The translations under genes were made by a program, and so were the position numbers. Below, piece by piece: positions 10,723 through 20,536 of a stretch of 64,000 nt of DNA (its first letter is position 1; each line of letters opens with the position of its first letter). The DNA is from Solimicrobium silvestre (GTDB taxonomy: Bacteria > Pseudomonadota > Gammaproteobacteria > Burkholderiales > Burkholderiaceae_D), in contig NZ_PUGF01000026.1 in the NCBI RefSeq assembly GCF_002976435.1, forward strand, positions 1 to 64,000. Direction: 5' to 3'. The notes under the pieces were generated by a model. The model was not told the DNA's origin, ran no database searches, and saw nothing but the letters and a program-made list of their open reading frames with translations.

Positions 10723-11505
10723 ATGAAAATTTCAAATTACACAATTCTATTGTTATCGCTGGTCGTTCTTTTGACGCCCGCCTTTGCAAATGCTGCTTGT
10801 CCCAACCCGGATGATCCGATTGCAACGGACCGCTCTAGCGTAGCAAATTCATCATCGGTGCTTCCTGCTGCTAGTATTCAGTTTGAAAACGGCATATCCA
10901 ACACGCGTGATCAAGGCATCACAACCTACGATTTGACGGAAACCAGAGTGCGTATCGGCTTGGGCGGCTGTACCGAATTCTTGGTAGATTTGCCCAATTA
11001 CACGCATGCCGAAGTGAGCAATGGTGGCGTAAGTGGATTCAGTAATCTCGGCCCAGCTGTTAAACACCAATTCCCGGAATTTATTAGTGGCTTGATATTA
11101 TCGGCAACGCTTGGCGTTTATTTAAACACGGGAGACAGTACTATCGCCGGAGCAGGTCCTGCGCCTTATGCACAGCTTCCCTGGTCCGTTGATTTAGGGA
11201 GTAACTGGTCGATTAATGGCATGTTAAGTGCGACCTCGCATCGGCATGATGTGAATAACAATGCTGCCTATCAGACCAGCGTGTATCTCGACCGCATCAT
11301 CAACGACAATGCCGATATGTTTGTTGAATATATCAATGATTACCAGCTTGCTGCCATGACTGTTAATCGTGTTGATATTGGCGGTTCGTACCGGTTAACG
11401 CCGCATCAACAGCTGGATGCCAAAGTGGGAGCTGGGTTAAATAGCGCGGCTCCCAGTTGGTATTTTACGGTTGGCTATTCCTTCCGTTTTGATCATTTAT
11501 TTTAA
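10723..11505 (+). CDS. Outer-membrane protein resembling the MetA phenol-degradation family
   Basis: About 260 aa from the chosen start (MKISNYTILLLSLVVLLT), which gives a clean signal peptide ending at ANA before ACPNPDD. An in-frame extension to 10612 exists but would bury the signal. The mature part (QFENGISNTRDQGITTYDL, TRVRIGLGGCTEFLVD, AVKHQFPE, VDIGGSYRLTPHQQLDAKVG, ending in a Phe-rich strand) fits the putative outer-membrane beta-barrel group annotated as the MetA pathway of phenol degradation. Function is unproven and no aromatic-degradation genes are nearby. It is divergent from nrdJ. Confidence 0.65.
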   Translation: MKISNYTILLLSLVVLLTPAFANAACPNPDDPIATDRSSVANSSSVLPAASIQFENGISNTRDQGITTYDLTETRVRIGLGGCTEFLVDLPNYTHAEVSNGGVSGFSNLGPAVKHQFPEFISGLILSATLGVYLNTGDSTIAGAGPAPYAQLPWSVDLGSNWSINGMLSATSHRHDVNNNAAYQTSVYLDRIINDNADMFVEYINDYQLAAMTVNRVDIGGSYRLTPHQQLDAKVGAGLNSAAPSWYFTVGYSFRFDHLF

Positions 11506-11871
11506 TTACTGTAGTAATAGTTTAGCCGTCAATTTGTGGAATTCATGTAAATGATGTTGCTTTACAAGTATTTTTATCCTAATCTTTATTCAACGTTTTA
11601 AGCCTTGGTGATGATGCTTTCCAAGTGAGCGAAGCCATAAAACCGCACAACTCCTCCTCTGCAATGAAAGTCACTTCATATCAAGCAAACACTCGGATTT
11701 AACTGGTCATTTCAGCTTCTTCCTGAGCTGGGGAAGTGTTCTATCTGTTCGCCGCTTTGATGGGAGGGAAAAAGTGAAATCAACATGAAATCGTGCCCTG
11801 CTTAACAGGTGCATTGAGATTGAATCTGCTTTATAAAAAACAACTAAGTCAGGAGACGATTGGAGTAAGAC
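11506..11871. other. Intergenic region before the hybrid kinase
   Basis: 366 bases without a convincing gene. Short open frames on both strands lack ribosome-binding sites and family features. The only clear signal is GGAG 7 bases before the hybrid kinase ATG. A short palindrome (ATTAC-TGTA-GTAAT) sits at the end of the preceding gene. No strong promoter was recognised by eye. Confidence 0.5.
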
Positions 11872-14800
11872 ATGAGACTTACGGTCACCCAAAGGATGGT
11901 TTTTTTAATTGGAACTGCAATAGTTGGTATTGCCATCATGGTAGGCATCGGCCAATATATGATGGAAAAAGTATATGACAGCGCGAATAACGCCAACGTC
12001 AATGCCGTTCCGAGTCTGCTGGTGCTTGGCGAACTGCGGAAAAATTTTGATCAGACGCGCATGCTGGTTTATCGGCATATTTTGTCGTATGACGATGCCA
12101 AGATGGCCGCGATGGAAGTGAGTCTTACCGCAGAGCGCCAAAATGTAGTGGAATCAATTCAAAAATACGAAACCAACGGATGTTTGGGTGTCAATTGTTT
12201 TGCGGATGATAAAGACAAAAGCTATCTCGATCAGGAAAAGGTTTTGTGGGCTAAGTTTAACGCCCAGATTGACGCAATTTTGGTGGAGTCGAGAAAGGGT
12301 GAACGGGGAATGGCCAAGGCGCGCGAGGGTATCGAATCGACGCTTGGTTTGACGGAAGATATTTCCATGCTCATTGACCAGCATTTTGCCTACAATGCGG
12401 AAGTTGCCAGAAAATTCTCCGTTGAAGCGGCTGCCACAAAGTCCCGTGCTTTAAATTTGATGTTAGTGCTGGGAATTTTAGCCGCAGCGTCAATCGGCTT
12501 GCTTGGAACGTTTATCGCTCGAACCATCTTGCGCTTGCTGGGCGGTGAACCGGAAGAGGCGGCCGCGATTGCCGGCAGGCTCGCTCTCGGTGATGTCTCA
12601 AGCACGATTGATGTGATACCTGGCGATACGACCAGCCTCATGGCCAAAATTAAGGTATTGATTGAAACCATGCGGCGCATCGCAAATCGGGCGGACGCTG
12701 TCGGTCTCGGAAATCTGACTGACGAGGTGGAAATATTGTCGGGCCAGGACAAGCTCGGCAAGGCGATCAATAACATGGTGACCGTGTTGCGTTCGGCCAA
12801 AGTTATGGATGATCGGCGTAATTGGATCAGCGATGGAAATAGTCAGCTATCTGCCGCGCTTACCGGTGATTTTACCCTGCAACAAATTGCCGATTCCGCT
12901 ATTAGCGTTCTTGGAAGTTATCTCGGTGCTGGCCGCGGAGTTTTGTACGTGCTTCGTCCTGATGGGTCGAGTCTTGATCTGCTGGGCAGTTATATGTACA
13001 CGGAACGCGTCAATCTAGGCACCAGCTTCAAGATCGGCGAAGGTGCGATCGGCCAGGTCGCACGCGAGAAAAAACCAATCATCTTGACTACCATCGCAGT
13101 CGATGCAGCGCCCATCATCACTGGCACAACCTGTGCGCCACCGCTGTATACCTATACCTATCCATTGTTACGGGACAACTTGCTACTGGGGGCCGTGGAG
13201 TTAGGGAGTTTCGAACGATTTGACGAAGTTAAACTGGAGTTTCTGCACGGAGCCGTTGAGGTAATCGCATCTTCGCTGCATATCGCTGAGCAACGCGGGC
13301 AAATTAGCAAGTTACTTTCGGTTGCCGAACAGGCCGAACGTGATGTGCGGGCGCAAAATGAAAACTTGCAGGAAATTAACGCACAAATGGAAGAGCAGCA
13401 ACAGCAGCTGCAACAGCAATCGGGTGAATTACAGCTGTCCAATTCACAAATGGAGGAGCAACAACAGCAGTTACAGCAGCAATCTGAGGAATTACAACAA
13501 ACTAATGCGCAGATGGAAGAGCAGCAGAAACTGCTTGAAAAAAATAATGCAGAGTTGCGTCACTCCCAATCGGATATTGATGAAAAAGCGAAGCAGCTGG
13601 AGCAGTCGAATCAATACAAATCCGAGTTTCTCGCCAATATGTCGCATGAATTAAGAACGCCTCTTAACGCAATTATTTTGCTTTCAAAAATGATGGCTGA
13701 TAATCACGAAGGGCGGCTGGGTGCAACCGAGATTAAACGTGCGGAAGTCATTCATCGGTCTGGCGAAGATTTGCTGCACTTGATTAACGACGTTCTGGAT
13801 TTGTCGAAGGTGGATGCCGGTCACATGGACTTGAACTTTGTGATGACCTCGAGTGCGTCGATGACGATGGAATTGAAAGATTTGTTCGGTTCGACTGCTC
13901 AAAGTCGCGGGCTGGAGTTCATTGTTCAGGATCAGCTCCAGAGCGGCTTCATTAGTGATCCTGGCAAGATCAGCCAGATTTTGCGTAACTTATTGTCGAA
14001 TGCCTTCAAGTTCACCAAGGAGGGCTCAGTTAGTTTGGTGCTTGAGCGGAGCCCTTCTGAATATTTACCATTACGCATAAAGGTCATCGACTCGGGAATT
14101 GGTATTCCAAAGAATAAATTGGGAACTATCTTTGAGGCGTTTCGTCAGGTGGATGGCTCAACGTCACGGGAATTTGGTGGGACGGGGCTGGGACTGACGA
14201 TCAGCCTGCGTTTTGCTGAGCTGCTGGGTGGCACCATCAAAGTGCAAAGCGTAGAAGGAAAAGGGAGTGAGTTTGTATTATGCCTACCTGATATACCGCC
14301 GGAACTTTCTGCGCGGCAGTCGGAGAATGAGCAACTGACTGCGGCTGCGAAGGGTAATGAATTTGGCGCACGACTTGTGTCAGATGACCGTGATCAATTA
14401 ACGGCGGGCGATAAAGTCATTCTGCTGATCGACGACGACCGCGAATTCTGTAGCGCGATTGTGGATATTAATCATCGGCTTGGGTATAAAACAATTGTCG
14501 CAAACTGCGGTGCGGATGGTGTCGCATTCGCCCGGAAATATAAGCCTGCGGGGATTTTACTCGACCTTGGATTGCCGGATATAAATGGAATCGAGCTATT
14601 AGACAATATTAAGGCCAGTTCAGATCTGGCAATGATCCCAGTTTATATAGTCTCCGCAAAGGATCGCGATGCGGCACTCGGCCGCTCGAATATTGTCGGC
14701 TATTTGCAAAAGCCAGTGGTAAGTAATCAAATTGCTGAAGCCGAAGCGTTGCTGCTTGCCGCTATTGCCAACGTGTCGGATGCAGGTGTTTTAATCGTGG

Positions 14801-15615
14801 CAGGTAGAGATAAAAGCCGTAATGCAAGCTGCGATGATGGTAGCGGTGCGGTGTTGAATATGCTTAAGTCAACACCGAATATTGGGCAGCGTGAGCTGCG
14901 CGAAGTGAGCTTGGGGGCTGAGTTGCCAGCGGCATTAGAGGCATTATCTTGGGGCGCGGTTGTTATCGACTTGACCCAATTGTCCATCAAAGAAGGGCTA
15001 TCTGTAGCCAAAACGGTTCGTGCGAACAACTCTGTGACAGCATTATTGTTTTGCGGAGTCGATCACTTAAACGATGAAGAGGAGGCAAGCCTGAGGATTT
15101 ATACCGATTGTATTATTGTGAATACACCAAAATCTGAACAGCGTTTGTTGGAAAATATCGAGCGCTTTCTACGAACCGTTCCACTGAAAGATGACGCCAA
15201 TGTTGCACGGATAAACGACAGTTTTAAGGGCGCTCGCCTAACTGGGAAAAGTATCATGGTCGTTGACGATGATCCGCGTAATTTGTTTGTGATTACCGCT
15301 GCGTTGGAACAGGAAGGCGCGCGCGTCATTAGTGCAATCAACGGCCTTTGGGCGTTAGAGTTGCTTAAAAAAGAAAAAGTGAATCTGATGATTACGGACA
15401 TCATGATGCCGGAAATGGATGGCTATCAGACGATTACGGCCGTGCGGGCCAATCCGGCCTTTGCGTCGATTCCTATCATTGCATTAACAGCAAAAGCAAT
15501 GCCTCAGGACAGGGAAAATATTCTCGAAATTGGTGCTGATGACTACCTTTCCAAACCCGTTGACTATGACGTCTTGAATAATATGGCTGCCCTGTGGTGC
15601 TCAAAGAAGCACTGA
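11872..15615 (+). CDS. Hybrid sensor histidine kinase (4HB-HAMP-GAF-coiled coil-HK-REC-REC-REC)
   Basis: 1247 aa. TM1 at 9-27; a periplasmic helical sensor (about 30-190) resembling four-helix-bundle MCP sensors; TM2 at about 194-216; HAMP-like linker to 310; GAF domain about 325-475; a Gln/Glu-rich coiled coil (480-585) with three 21-residue repeats; phosphoacceptor H592 in NMSHELRTPLNAI; HATPase about 695-805 (NLLSNAFKFT, DSGIGIP, GGTGLGLTIS). Three receiver modules follow: one with D898 (LLDLGLPD), a degenerate middle one, and one with D1176 (MITDIMMPEMDG). There is no output domain, so it probably passes phosphate to a separate protein. The next gene, 58 bases on, is the obvious partner. 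Confidence 0.92.
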   Translation: MRLTVTQRMVFLIGTAIVGIAIMVGIGQYMMEKVYDSANNANVNAVPSLLVLGELRKNFDQTRMLVYRHILSYDDAKMAAMEVSLTAERQNVVESIQKYETNGCLGVNCFADDKDKSYLDQEKVLWAKFNAQIDAILVESRKGERGMAKAREGIESTLGLTEDISMLIDQHFAYNAEVARKFSVEAAATKSRALNLMLVLGILAAASIGLLGTFIARTILRLLGGEPEEAAAIAGRLALGDVSSTIDVIPGDTTSLMAKIKVLIETMRRIANRADAVGLGNLTDEVEILSGQDKLGKAINNMVTVLRSAKVMDDRRNWISDGNSQLSAALTGDFTLQQIADSAISVLGSYLGAGRGVLYVLRPDGSSLDLLGSYMYTERVNLGTSFKIGEGAIGQVAREKKPIILTTIAVDAAPIITGTTCAPPLYTYTYPLLRDNLLLGAVELGSFERFDEVKLEFLHGAVEVIASSLHIAEQRGQISKLLSVAEQAERDVRAQNENLQEINAQMEEQQQQLQQQSGELQLSNSQMEEQQQQLQQQSEELQQTNAQMEEQQKLLEKNNAELRHSQSDIDEKAKQLEQSNQYKSEFLANMSHELRTPLNAIILLSKMMADNHEGRLGATEIKRAEVIHRSGEDLLHLINDVLDLSKVDAGHMDLNFVMTSSASMTMELKDLFGSTAQSRGLEFIVQDQLQSGFISDPGKISQILRNLLSNAFKFTKEGSVSLVLERSPSEYLPLRIKVIDSGIGIPKNKLGTIFEAFRQVDGSTSREFGGTGLGLTISLRFAELLGGTIKVQSVEGKGSEFVLCLPDIPPELSARQSENEQLTAAAKGNEFGARLVSDDRDQLTAGDKVILLIDDDREFCSAIVDINHRLGYKTIVANCGADGVAFARKYKPAGILLDLGLPDINGIELLDNIKASSDLAMIPVYIVSAKDRDAALGRSNIVGYLQKPVVSNQIAEAEALLLAAIANVSDAGVLIVAGRDKSRNASCDDGSGAVLNMLKSTPNIGQRELREVSLGAELPAALEALSWGAVVIDLTQLSIKEGLSVAKTVRANNSVTALLFCGVDHLNDEEEASLRIYTDCIIVNTPKSEQRLLENIERFLRTVPLKDDANVARINDSFKGARLTGKSIMVVDDDPRNLFVITAALEQEGARVISAINGLWALELLKKEKVNLMITDIMMPEMDGYQTITAVRANPAFASIPIIALTAKAMPQDRENILEIGADDYLSKPVDYDVLNNMAALWCSKKH
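13378..13566 (+). repeat. Three tandem 63-bp in-frame repeats (coiled-coil signalling helix)
   Basis: Units at 13378-13440, 13441-13503 and 13504-13566 each encode 21 residues beginning N(A/S)QMEEQQ. Units 1 and 2 are close to identical (QMEEQQQQLQQQS) and the third has diverged (QMEEQQKLLEKNN). The 21-residue period equals three heptads, so copies can be added or lost without breaking the coiled coil between the GAF and kinase domains. Confidence 0.9.
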
Positions 15616-15673
15616 ATGATGACTACGTATTGCAAGGAGTGTTAAATTTATCGCTTTGTAGACAGAATGGATA

Positions 15674-16885
15674 ATGAATAAAAATTTTGTGATTTTGATC
15701 GTGGACGACAATCTGAACAATCGCTTCTCCGTGCGAGAGCTACTTGTCCGTATTCCCCATACTGAAATCATCGAAGCAGCTTCTGGCGAAAAATCTTTGC
15801 TTCTCACCATAGAGCGGGACGTTCATTTGATTCTGCTCGACGTACAGATGCCGGGCATGGACGGCTATGAAACAGCCAATATTTTGCAGATGACCGAACG
15901 CACGCGTGACATTCCGATTATTTTTCTGACGGCGGTGTTTAAGGCAGAGGAATTTGTCAAACGCGGTTATGCGTTGGGCGCTGTGGACTACCTCACCAAA
16001 CCGCTGGACGACAATATTCTGTTGAACCGGGTGCGGCACTATCAACATCTTCACGAAAGAGAGAGGAAGCTATCTGAAACTCTGGTTGAGTTACGCACTA
16101 CACGTGAAAATCTTCTTCAGGTGGAAAAATTCTCTGCGCTGGGAACCATGGTGGCCGGAGTTTCGCATGAGCTCAATACCCCTTTAGGCAATGCGAAAAT
16201 GGCGGCATCAACGTTGCATGATCGGATAGTAGAAATTAAAAAAAACTACGATGCCGGGACCATGAAGCGTAATCAGATTGAGCAATTTTTTATTGAGGGG
16301 GAAGAGATTACTGCCTTGGTACATCGCGCACTTGATCGCGCCGTAGATTTAGTCTTGAATTTTAAACAGGTGGCCGTCGACCAGACTTCAGAGCAACGCA
16401 GTACCTTTGATTTTGCGACGGTGATTGAGGAAACCATCGCCACTCTACTGATCAACTTCAAACACGAACCGTGGCAAGTCGTGCTTAAGCTGCCGTCTGG
16501 CATTGAAATTGATAGCTATCCAGGGTCGCTAGAGCAGATTATTGTCAATCTGGTGCACAACAGTATTCGTCACGGCTTCCATGGTCGTGATCATGGATGC
16601 ATCACCATCAACGCTTACCGTGAGCATCTCCCCAACAAGCTTTACGACCAGATTGTGCTGATTTTTTCTGATGATGGTGTAGGTATAGCACCAGAAAATT
16701 TGAACAGAGTCTTTGACCCGTTTTTTACCACGCGACTGGGGCAGGGCGGATCAGGTATGGGGTTGAGTGTGTGTTATCGCATCACAACGGTACTGTTAGG
16801 CGGGAGCATCGAAGTGGAAACGTCAAGCGGTTCTGGTACCACTTTCAAACTCACGTTTCCGCTTACTGCACCTGTCATGATGTAG
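15674..16885 (+). CDS. Receiver-histidine kinase (REC-HisKA-HATPase), soluble
   Basis: 403 aa without membrane segments. The N-terminal receiver domain (1-125) has the acidic pocket VDDN and phosphoacceptor D56 in LILLDVQMPGMDG, with the conserved Lys in YLTKP. A helical linker leads to H165 in TMVAGVSHELNTPLGN and a HATPase domain (NLVHNSIRHGF, SDDGVGIAPENL, GQGGSGMGLSVCY). The gene is cotranscribed with the hybrid kinase just upstream, whose terminal receivers could feed phosphate into this one or compete with it. The kinase half matches the membrane kinase at 5.7-7.3 kb, which suggests duplication followed by a domain swap. It converges on fdx. Confidence 0.88.
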   Translation: MNKNFVILIVDDNLNNRFSVRELLVRIPHTEIIEAASGEKSLLLTIERDVHLILLDVQMPGMDGYETANILQMTERTRDIPIIFLTAVFKAEEFVKRGYALGAVDYLTKPLDDNILLNRVRHYQHLHERERKLSETLVELRTTRENLLQVEKFSALGTMVAGVSHELNTPLGNAKMAASTLHDRIVEIKKNYDAGTMKRNQIEQFFIEGEEITALVHRALDRAVDLVLNFKQVAVDQTSEQRSTFDFATVIEETIATLLINFKHEPWQVVLKLPSGIEIDSYPGSLEQIIVNLVHNSIRHGFHGRDHGCITINAYREHLPNKLYDQIVLIFSDDGVGIAPENLNRVFDPFFTTRLGQGGSGMGLSVCYRITTVLLGGSIEVETSSGSGTTFKLTFPLTAPVMM

Positions 16886-16914
16886 CTGAAATCCTAGTGT
16901 CCTATAACGGATTA

Positions 16915-17253
16915 CTAGTGATTTTCACGTGCATGATTAATCGTGTATTTCGGAATTTCTATCACGATATTTTGGCTACTGATTTTAACTTGGCAAGATA
17001 AGCGCGAAGTCGCTTCCAGGCCCCATGCCGCATCGAGTAAATCCTCTTCATTGTCAGTCGATGGATTTAACGAATTAAAGCCTTCTCGCACAATGACGTG
17101 ACAGGTAGTGCATGCGCAGGACATTTCGCAGGCGTGTTCAATGGCGATGTCGTTGTCGATTAACACTTCACAGAGCGAAGCGCCTTCTTCGGCTTCTAAA
17201 ACAGCACCTTCTGGGCATAATTGCTGGTGGGGTAAAACAATAATTTGTGACAT
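16915..17253 (-). CDS. fdx: [2Fe-2S] ferredoxin of the ISC system
   Basis: 112 aa, the usual size. The cluster ligands are CEMSCACTTC (three Cys in the ISC-ferredoxin spacing) and the distal Cys in SRLSCQVKI. It supplies electrons during cluster assembly on IscU. It is the last gene of the isc operon, 21 bases after hscA. No iscX follows; the next gene converges from the other strand. Confidence 0.95.
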   Translation of the reverse strand: MSQIIVLPHQQLCPEGAVLEAEEGASLCEVLIDNDIAIEHACEMSCACTTCHVIVREGFNSLNPSTDNEEDLLDAAWGLEATSRLSCQVKISSQNIVIEIPKYTINHARENH

Positions 17254-17274
17254 GGCGGCTCTTTATTCTGGATA

Positions 17275-19137
17275 TTAAATTTGGTCGAGTTTTTTGCCTG
17301 TTAAGGCAGTACGTACGCTTTGGTCCATGCGGCGTGCAGCGAATTCTTCCGTACCTGCCGAGAGGGCGTTAATGGCGTTTTCAATGGCAACGCGGTCATC
17401 AATTAAGGAGCAATTTTCAACGGCTTTAAGTAATTCTAAAACAGTCGTGTGCTCAGCTTCATTGAGTAAATGTGCGTCAGATTCTAATGCTGATTGAGTG
17501 GCCAAAATAATGCGCTGCGCTTCAACTTGTTGCTCTTTTAGGGCGCGTAGCTGCATATCACTATCGGCAGTGTTATTGGATTCTTGCAGCATGCGGGTAA
17601 TGTCGTCATCTTCTAGTCCATAGGAAGGTTTAACGGTAATAGATGCTTCCACATTAGAGCGTAATTCACGTGCCGAGACCGACAGTAAGCCATCTGCATC
17701 GACTTGGTAAGTAATGCGGATCCGCGCAGCACCAGCAGCCATTGGCGGAATGCCGCGCAACTCAAATCGTGCCAAAGAGCGACATGCGCTTACCAGTTCA
17801 CGTTCACCTTGCACCACATGAATCGCCAACGCAGTCTGGCCATCTTTAAATGTGGTGAATTCCTGAGCGCGGGCACATGGAATAGTGGAGTTACGTGGGA
17901 TAACTTTTTCCGCCAAGCCGCCCATGGTTTCAATGCCGAGAGACAGAGGAATGACATCCAGCAACAACCAGTCATCGCCGGACGCACGGTTGCCCGCTAA
18001 CAGGTTGGCTTGAATGGCTGCACCTAATGCGACGACTTTATCTGGATCTAAGTTGCACAGCGGCGTGGTTTGGAAAAAAGTACCAACTGCTTTGCGTATT
18101 TGCGGCATGCGGGTAGCGCCGCCGACTAAAACTACGCCATCGATTTGATCAATTTGTAAGCCCGCATCACGCAAGGCCTTTTTGCAAGGAAGCATGGTTT
18201 TTTGAACCAAGTGCTGGGTAATCTCAGCAAAATTTTCTACGGTAACGGTGAGATGAACATTTTCACCGGAACCAAGTACGACATCGATTTGTGTTTCGGC
18301 TTTGCTGGATAGTAGTTCTTTAACCTCACGGGCTTTCACCATTAATACGCGGGTATCGGCGTCGGACAAAGGCGCAAGTTTGGCTTGTTCGCTGATCCAG
18401 CACAGTAAGCGATGATCAAAGTCATCGCCACCCAAAGCAGAATCGCCACCGGTTGCTAGTACCTCAAACACGCCTTTGCTCATTTTTAAAATAGAGACGT
18501 CAAACGTGCCGCCGCCTAAATCGTACACGGCATAAATACCTTCGGAACCGTTGTCCAGACCATAAGCAATGGCTGCGGCAGTCGGTTCATTAAGCAAGCG
18601 CAGTACGTTTAAGCCGGCTAATTTTGCGGCGTCTTTAGTTGCTTGACGTTGTGCATCATCGAAATAAGCGGGAACGGTAATGACGGCACCAACCAACTCA
18701 TCGCCGAGGGAATCTTCCGCGCGTTGACGCAGCGTTGCCAAAATTTGTGCCGAGGTTTCTACCGGGCTTTTAACGCCTGCCACGGTTTGAATTTGCACCA
18801 TGCCGGGCGTGTCTAAAAAATCATAAGGCAGGTTTTCTGCGTAGGCGATATCTTTTAAACCACGGCCCATAAAGCGTTTTACGGACAGAATGGTGTTTTT
18901 AGGGTCAGTGGTTTGCGCAGCTTGCGCTTTGTAGCCGATGTGCGCATTTCCATTTGCTAAATAACGCACGATAGATGGCAATAAACTGCGGCCTTCATCA
19001 TCACTCAAAATTTCAGGAACGCTATTGCGTACTGTGGCAACCAAAGAATTAGTGGTGCCTAAATCGATGCCTACTGCGAGTCGATGTTGATGCGGCGCAG
19101 TGGACATGCCGGGTTCTGAAATTTGAAGTAGGGCCAT
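17275..19137 (-). CDS. hscA: Fe-S assembly Hsp70 chaperone
   Basis: 620 aa Hsp70 dedicated to releasing clusters from IscU. The ATPase domain begins [14 protein letters not shown] and contains [26 protein letters not shown] and [14 protein letters not shown] substrate-binding domain and helical lid follow. DnaK itself is usually longer, with an acidic tail that is missing here, which together with the isc context supports HscA. It lies between hscB and fdx. Confidence 0.97.
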   Translation of the reverse strand: MALLQISEPGMSTAPHQHRLAVGIDLGTTNSLVATVRNSVPEILSDDEGRSLLPSIVRYLANGNAHIGYKAQAAQTTDPKNTILSVKRFMGRGLKDIAYAENLPYDFLDTPGMVQIQTVAGVKSPVETSAQILATLRQRAEDSLGDELVGAVITVPAYFDDAQRQATKDAAKLAGLNVLRLLNEPTAAAIAYGLDNGSEGIYAVYDLGGGTFDVSILKMSKGVFEVLATGGDSALGGDDFDHRLLCWISEQAKLAPLSDADTRVLMVKAREVKELLSSKAETQIDVVLGSGENVHLTVTVENFAEITQHLVQKTMLPCKKALRDAGLQIDQIDGVVLVGGATRMPQIRKAVGTFFQTTPLCNLDPDKVVALGAAIQANLLAGNRASGDDWLLLDVIPLSLGIETMGGLAEKVIPRNSTIPCARAQEFTTFKDGQTALAIHVVQGERELVSACRSLARFELRGIPPMAAGAARIRITYQVDADGLLSVSARELRSNVEASITVKPSYGLEDDDITRMLQESNNTADSDMQLRALKEQQVEAQRIILATQSALESDAHLLNEAEHTTVLELLKAVENCSLIDDRVAIENAINALSAGTEEFAARRMDQSVRTALTGKKLDQI

Positions 19138-19215
19138 GAGAGATTTTGTGATTTTATGTGGTTGATGTTTATCTTGAAATTGAGCTATAACGTAATGCGA
19201 CTAGGTGAACTTTAT

Positions 19216-19716
19216 TTATTCTTCCTGTGCATTGGCGACGTCTTCGCTAAATTTTTCTAAAAACATGAGTTGCCGTATTAATTGCGCCGCTTGATGGTAA
19301 TCGGGTTGCGCGAGTTGCTCTGCAATTTGCGTGATTTGCTGCCGGTGCGCTTGATTAATATGGGTTTCCAGGCGGAGCAGGGCGGCGCTGTTTTGCCGGG
19401 CTTCATCCAATTCTTCACGCCATTCCATTTGCTGCATTAAAAAAGCCATTGGCATAGCGGTATTTGATTCAGCTTGCAAGCCAACACCATTTAATTCGCA
19501 CAAATAACTTGCGCGTTTTAAAGGGTTTTTTAAGGTTTGGTACGCTTCATTGGCACGCGTGGCCCATTGCATTGCCACGCGTTGTTCTGCGCTACTGGCG
19601 GAAACAAATTTGTCTGGATGGACTTGCGCCTGCACATCGCGAAAAGCACGATCCAGTTGCGCCATATCTACATCAAATTGTGGTGATAACTGGAATAAGT
19701 CGAAGTGATTTTGCAT
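19216..19716 (-). CDS. hscB: Fe-S assembly J-domain co-chaperone
   Basis: 166 aa. The N-terminal J domain carries HPDKF (HPD motif for stimulating HscA ATPase) and NEAYQTLKNPLKRASYLCEL. The C-terminal helical domain, FLMQQMEWREELDEAR onward, is the IscU-binding bundle. Spacing is 35 bases from iscA and 78 bases to hscA, within one operon. Confidence 0.96.
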   Translation of the reverse strand: MQNHFDLFQLSPQFDVDMAQLDRAFRDVQAQVHPDKFVSASSAEQRVAMQWATRANEAYQTLKNPLKRASYLCELNGVGLQAESNTAMPMAFLMQQMEWREELDEARQNSAALLRLETHINQAHRQQITQIAEQLAQPDYHQAAQLIRQLMFLEKFSEDVANAQEE

Positions 19717-19751
19717 GTGTTAAAGGGAAGTGGAAATTCAGTACGGTGATA

Positions 19752-20075
19752 TTAAATACGGAAACTTTCACCGCAGCCACATTCATCCTTGACATTGGGA
19801 TTGTTAAATTTAAATCCTTCGTTCAGGCCTTCGCGAGCGAAATCCAGCTCAGTACCATCAATGTAGGTCAAGCTTTTCGGATCGACAAAAACTTTTACGC
19901 CAAAGGATTCAAACACTTGATCCTCTGAGCCAATTTCATCCACGTATTCCAGTTTGTAGGCCATGCCGGAACAACCTGTAGTACGTACTCCAAAACGCAA
20001 GCCGATGCCTTTACCACGTCGCTCCATATATCGAGTAACGTGGCGAGCTGCTTTTTCTGTGAGAGTAATAGCCAT
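19752..20075 (-). CDS. iscA: A-type Fe-S carrier/assembly protein
   Basis: 107 aa. The three conserved Cys are present: [15 protein letters not shown] and the C-terminal CGCGESF. It carries iron or Fe-S clusters to targets. It lies 8 bases downstream of iscU in the isc operon. Confidence 0.97.
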   Translation of the reverse strand: MAITLTEKAARHVTRYMERRGKGIGLRFGVRTTGCSGMAYKLEYVDEIGSEDQVFESFGVKVFVDPKSLTYIDGTELDFAREGLNEGFKFNNPNVKDECGCGESFRI

Positions 20076-20083
20076 AGTTTTAT

Positions 20084-20470
20084 TTAAACAGTTGCGTGTT
20101 TGGTTTTGTAATCTAAAACGGCAGCTTTAATCGCGTCTTCAGCCAAAATTGAGCAATGAATTTTTACTGGAGGCAAAGCTAATTCTTCAGCGATTTGGGT
20201 GTTTTTAATACTCAATGCCTGATCTAATGTTTTGCCTTTAACCCATTCCGTTACCAACGAGGAAGAAGCAATTGCCGAGCCGCAGCCGTAAGTTTTAAAC
20301 TTGGCATCTTGAATGACGCCATCTGGGCCAACTTTGATTTGCAACTTCATGACGTCGCCACAAGCTGGTGCGCCGACCATGCCGGTGCCAATTGATTCGT
20401 CACCTTTGTCGAATGCGCCGACATTGCGTGGATTTTCGTAGTGATCCAATACTTTTTCTGAATAAGCCAT
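20084..20470 (-). CDS. iscU: Fe-S cluster assembly scaffold
   Basis: 128 aa. Cluster ligands are the Cys in [26 protein letters not shown] and [11 protein letters not shown]. The HscA recognition motif LPPVK is intact just before the last Cys. HYENPRNVG is typical of the family. It lies 66 bases after iscS. Confidence 0.98.
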   Translation of the reverse strand: MAYSEKVLDHYENPRNVGAFDKGDESIGTGMVGAPACGDVMKLQIKVGPDGVIQDAKFKTYGCGSAIASSSLVTEWVKGKTLDQALSIKNTQIAEELALPPVKIHCSILAEDAIKAAVLDYKTKHATV

Positions 20471-20536
20471 GTTACTTCTCCGGTTTTAGCCCAATACGTT
20501 GTTATTGCGCTGGATATAAATTAACTTGTGTTGCGA

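Noticed and set aside
12390-12800. 136-aa minus-strand frame
   Set aside because: Antisense to the hybrid kinase HAMP region; its Ser/Ala-rich composition follows from the other strand.
19464-19928. 154-aa plus-strand frame across hscB and iscA
   Set aside because: It is antisense to two strongly supported isc genes and spans their junction; the composition is that of a shadow frame.
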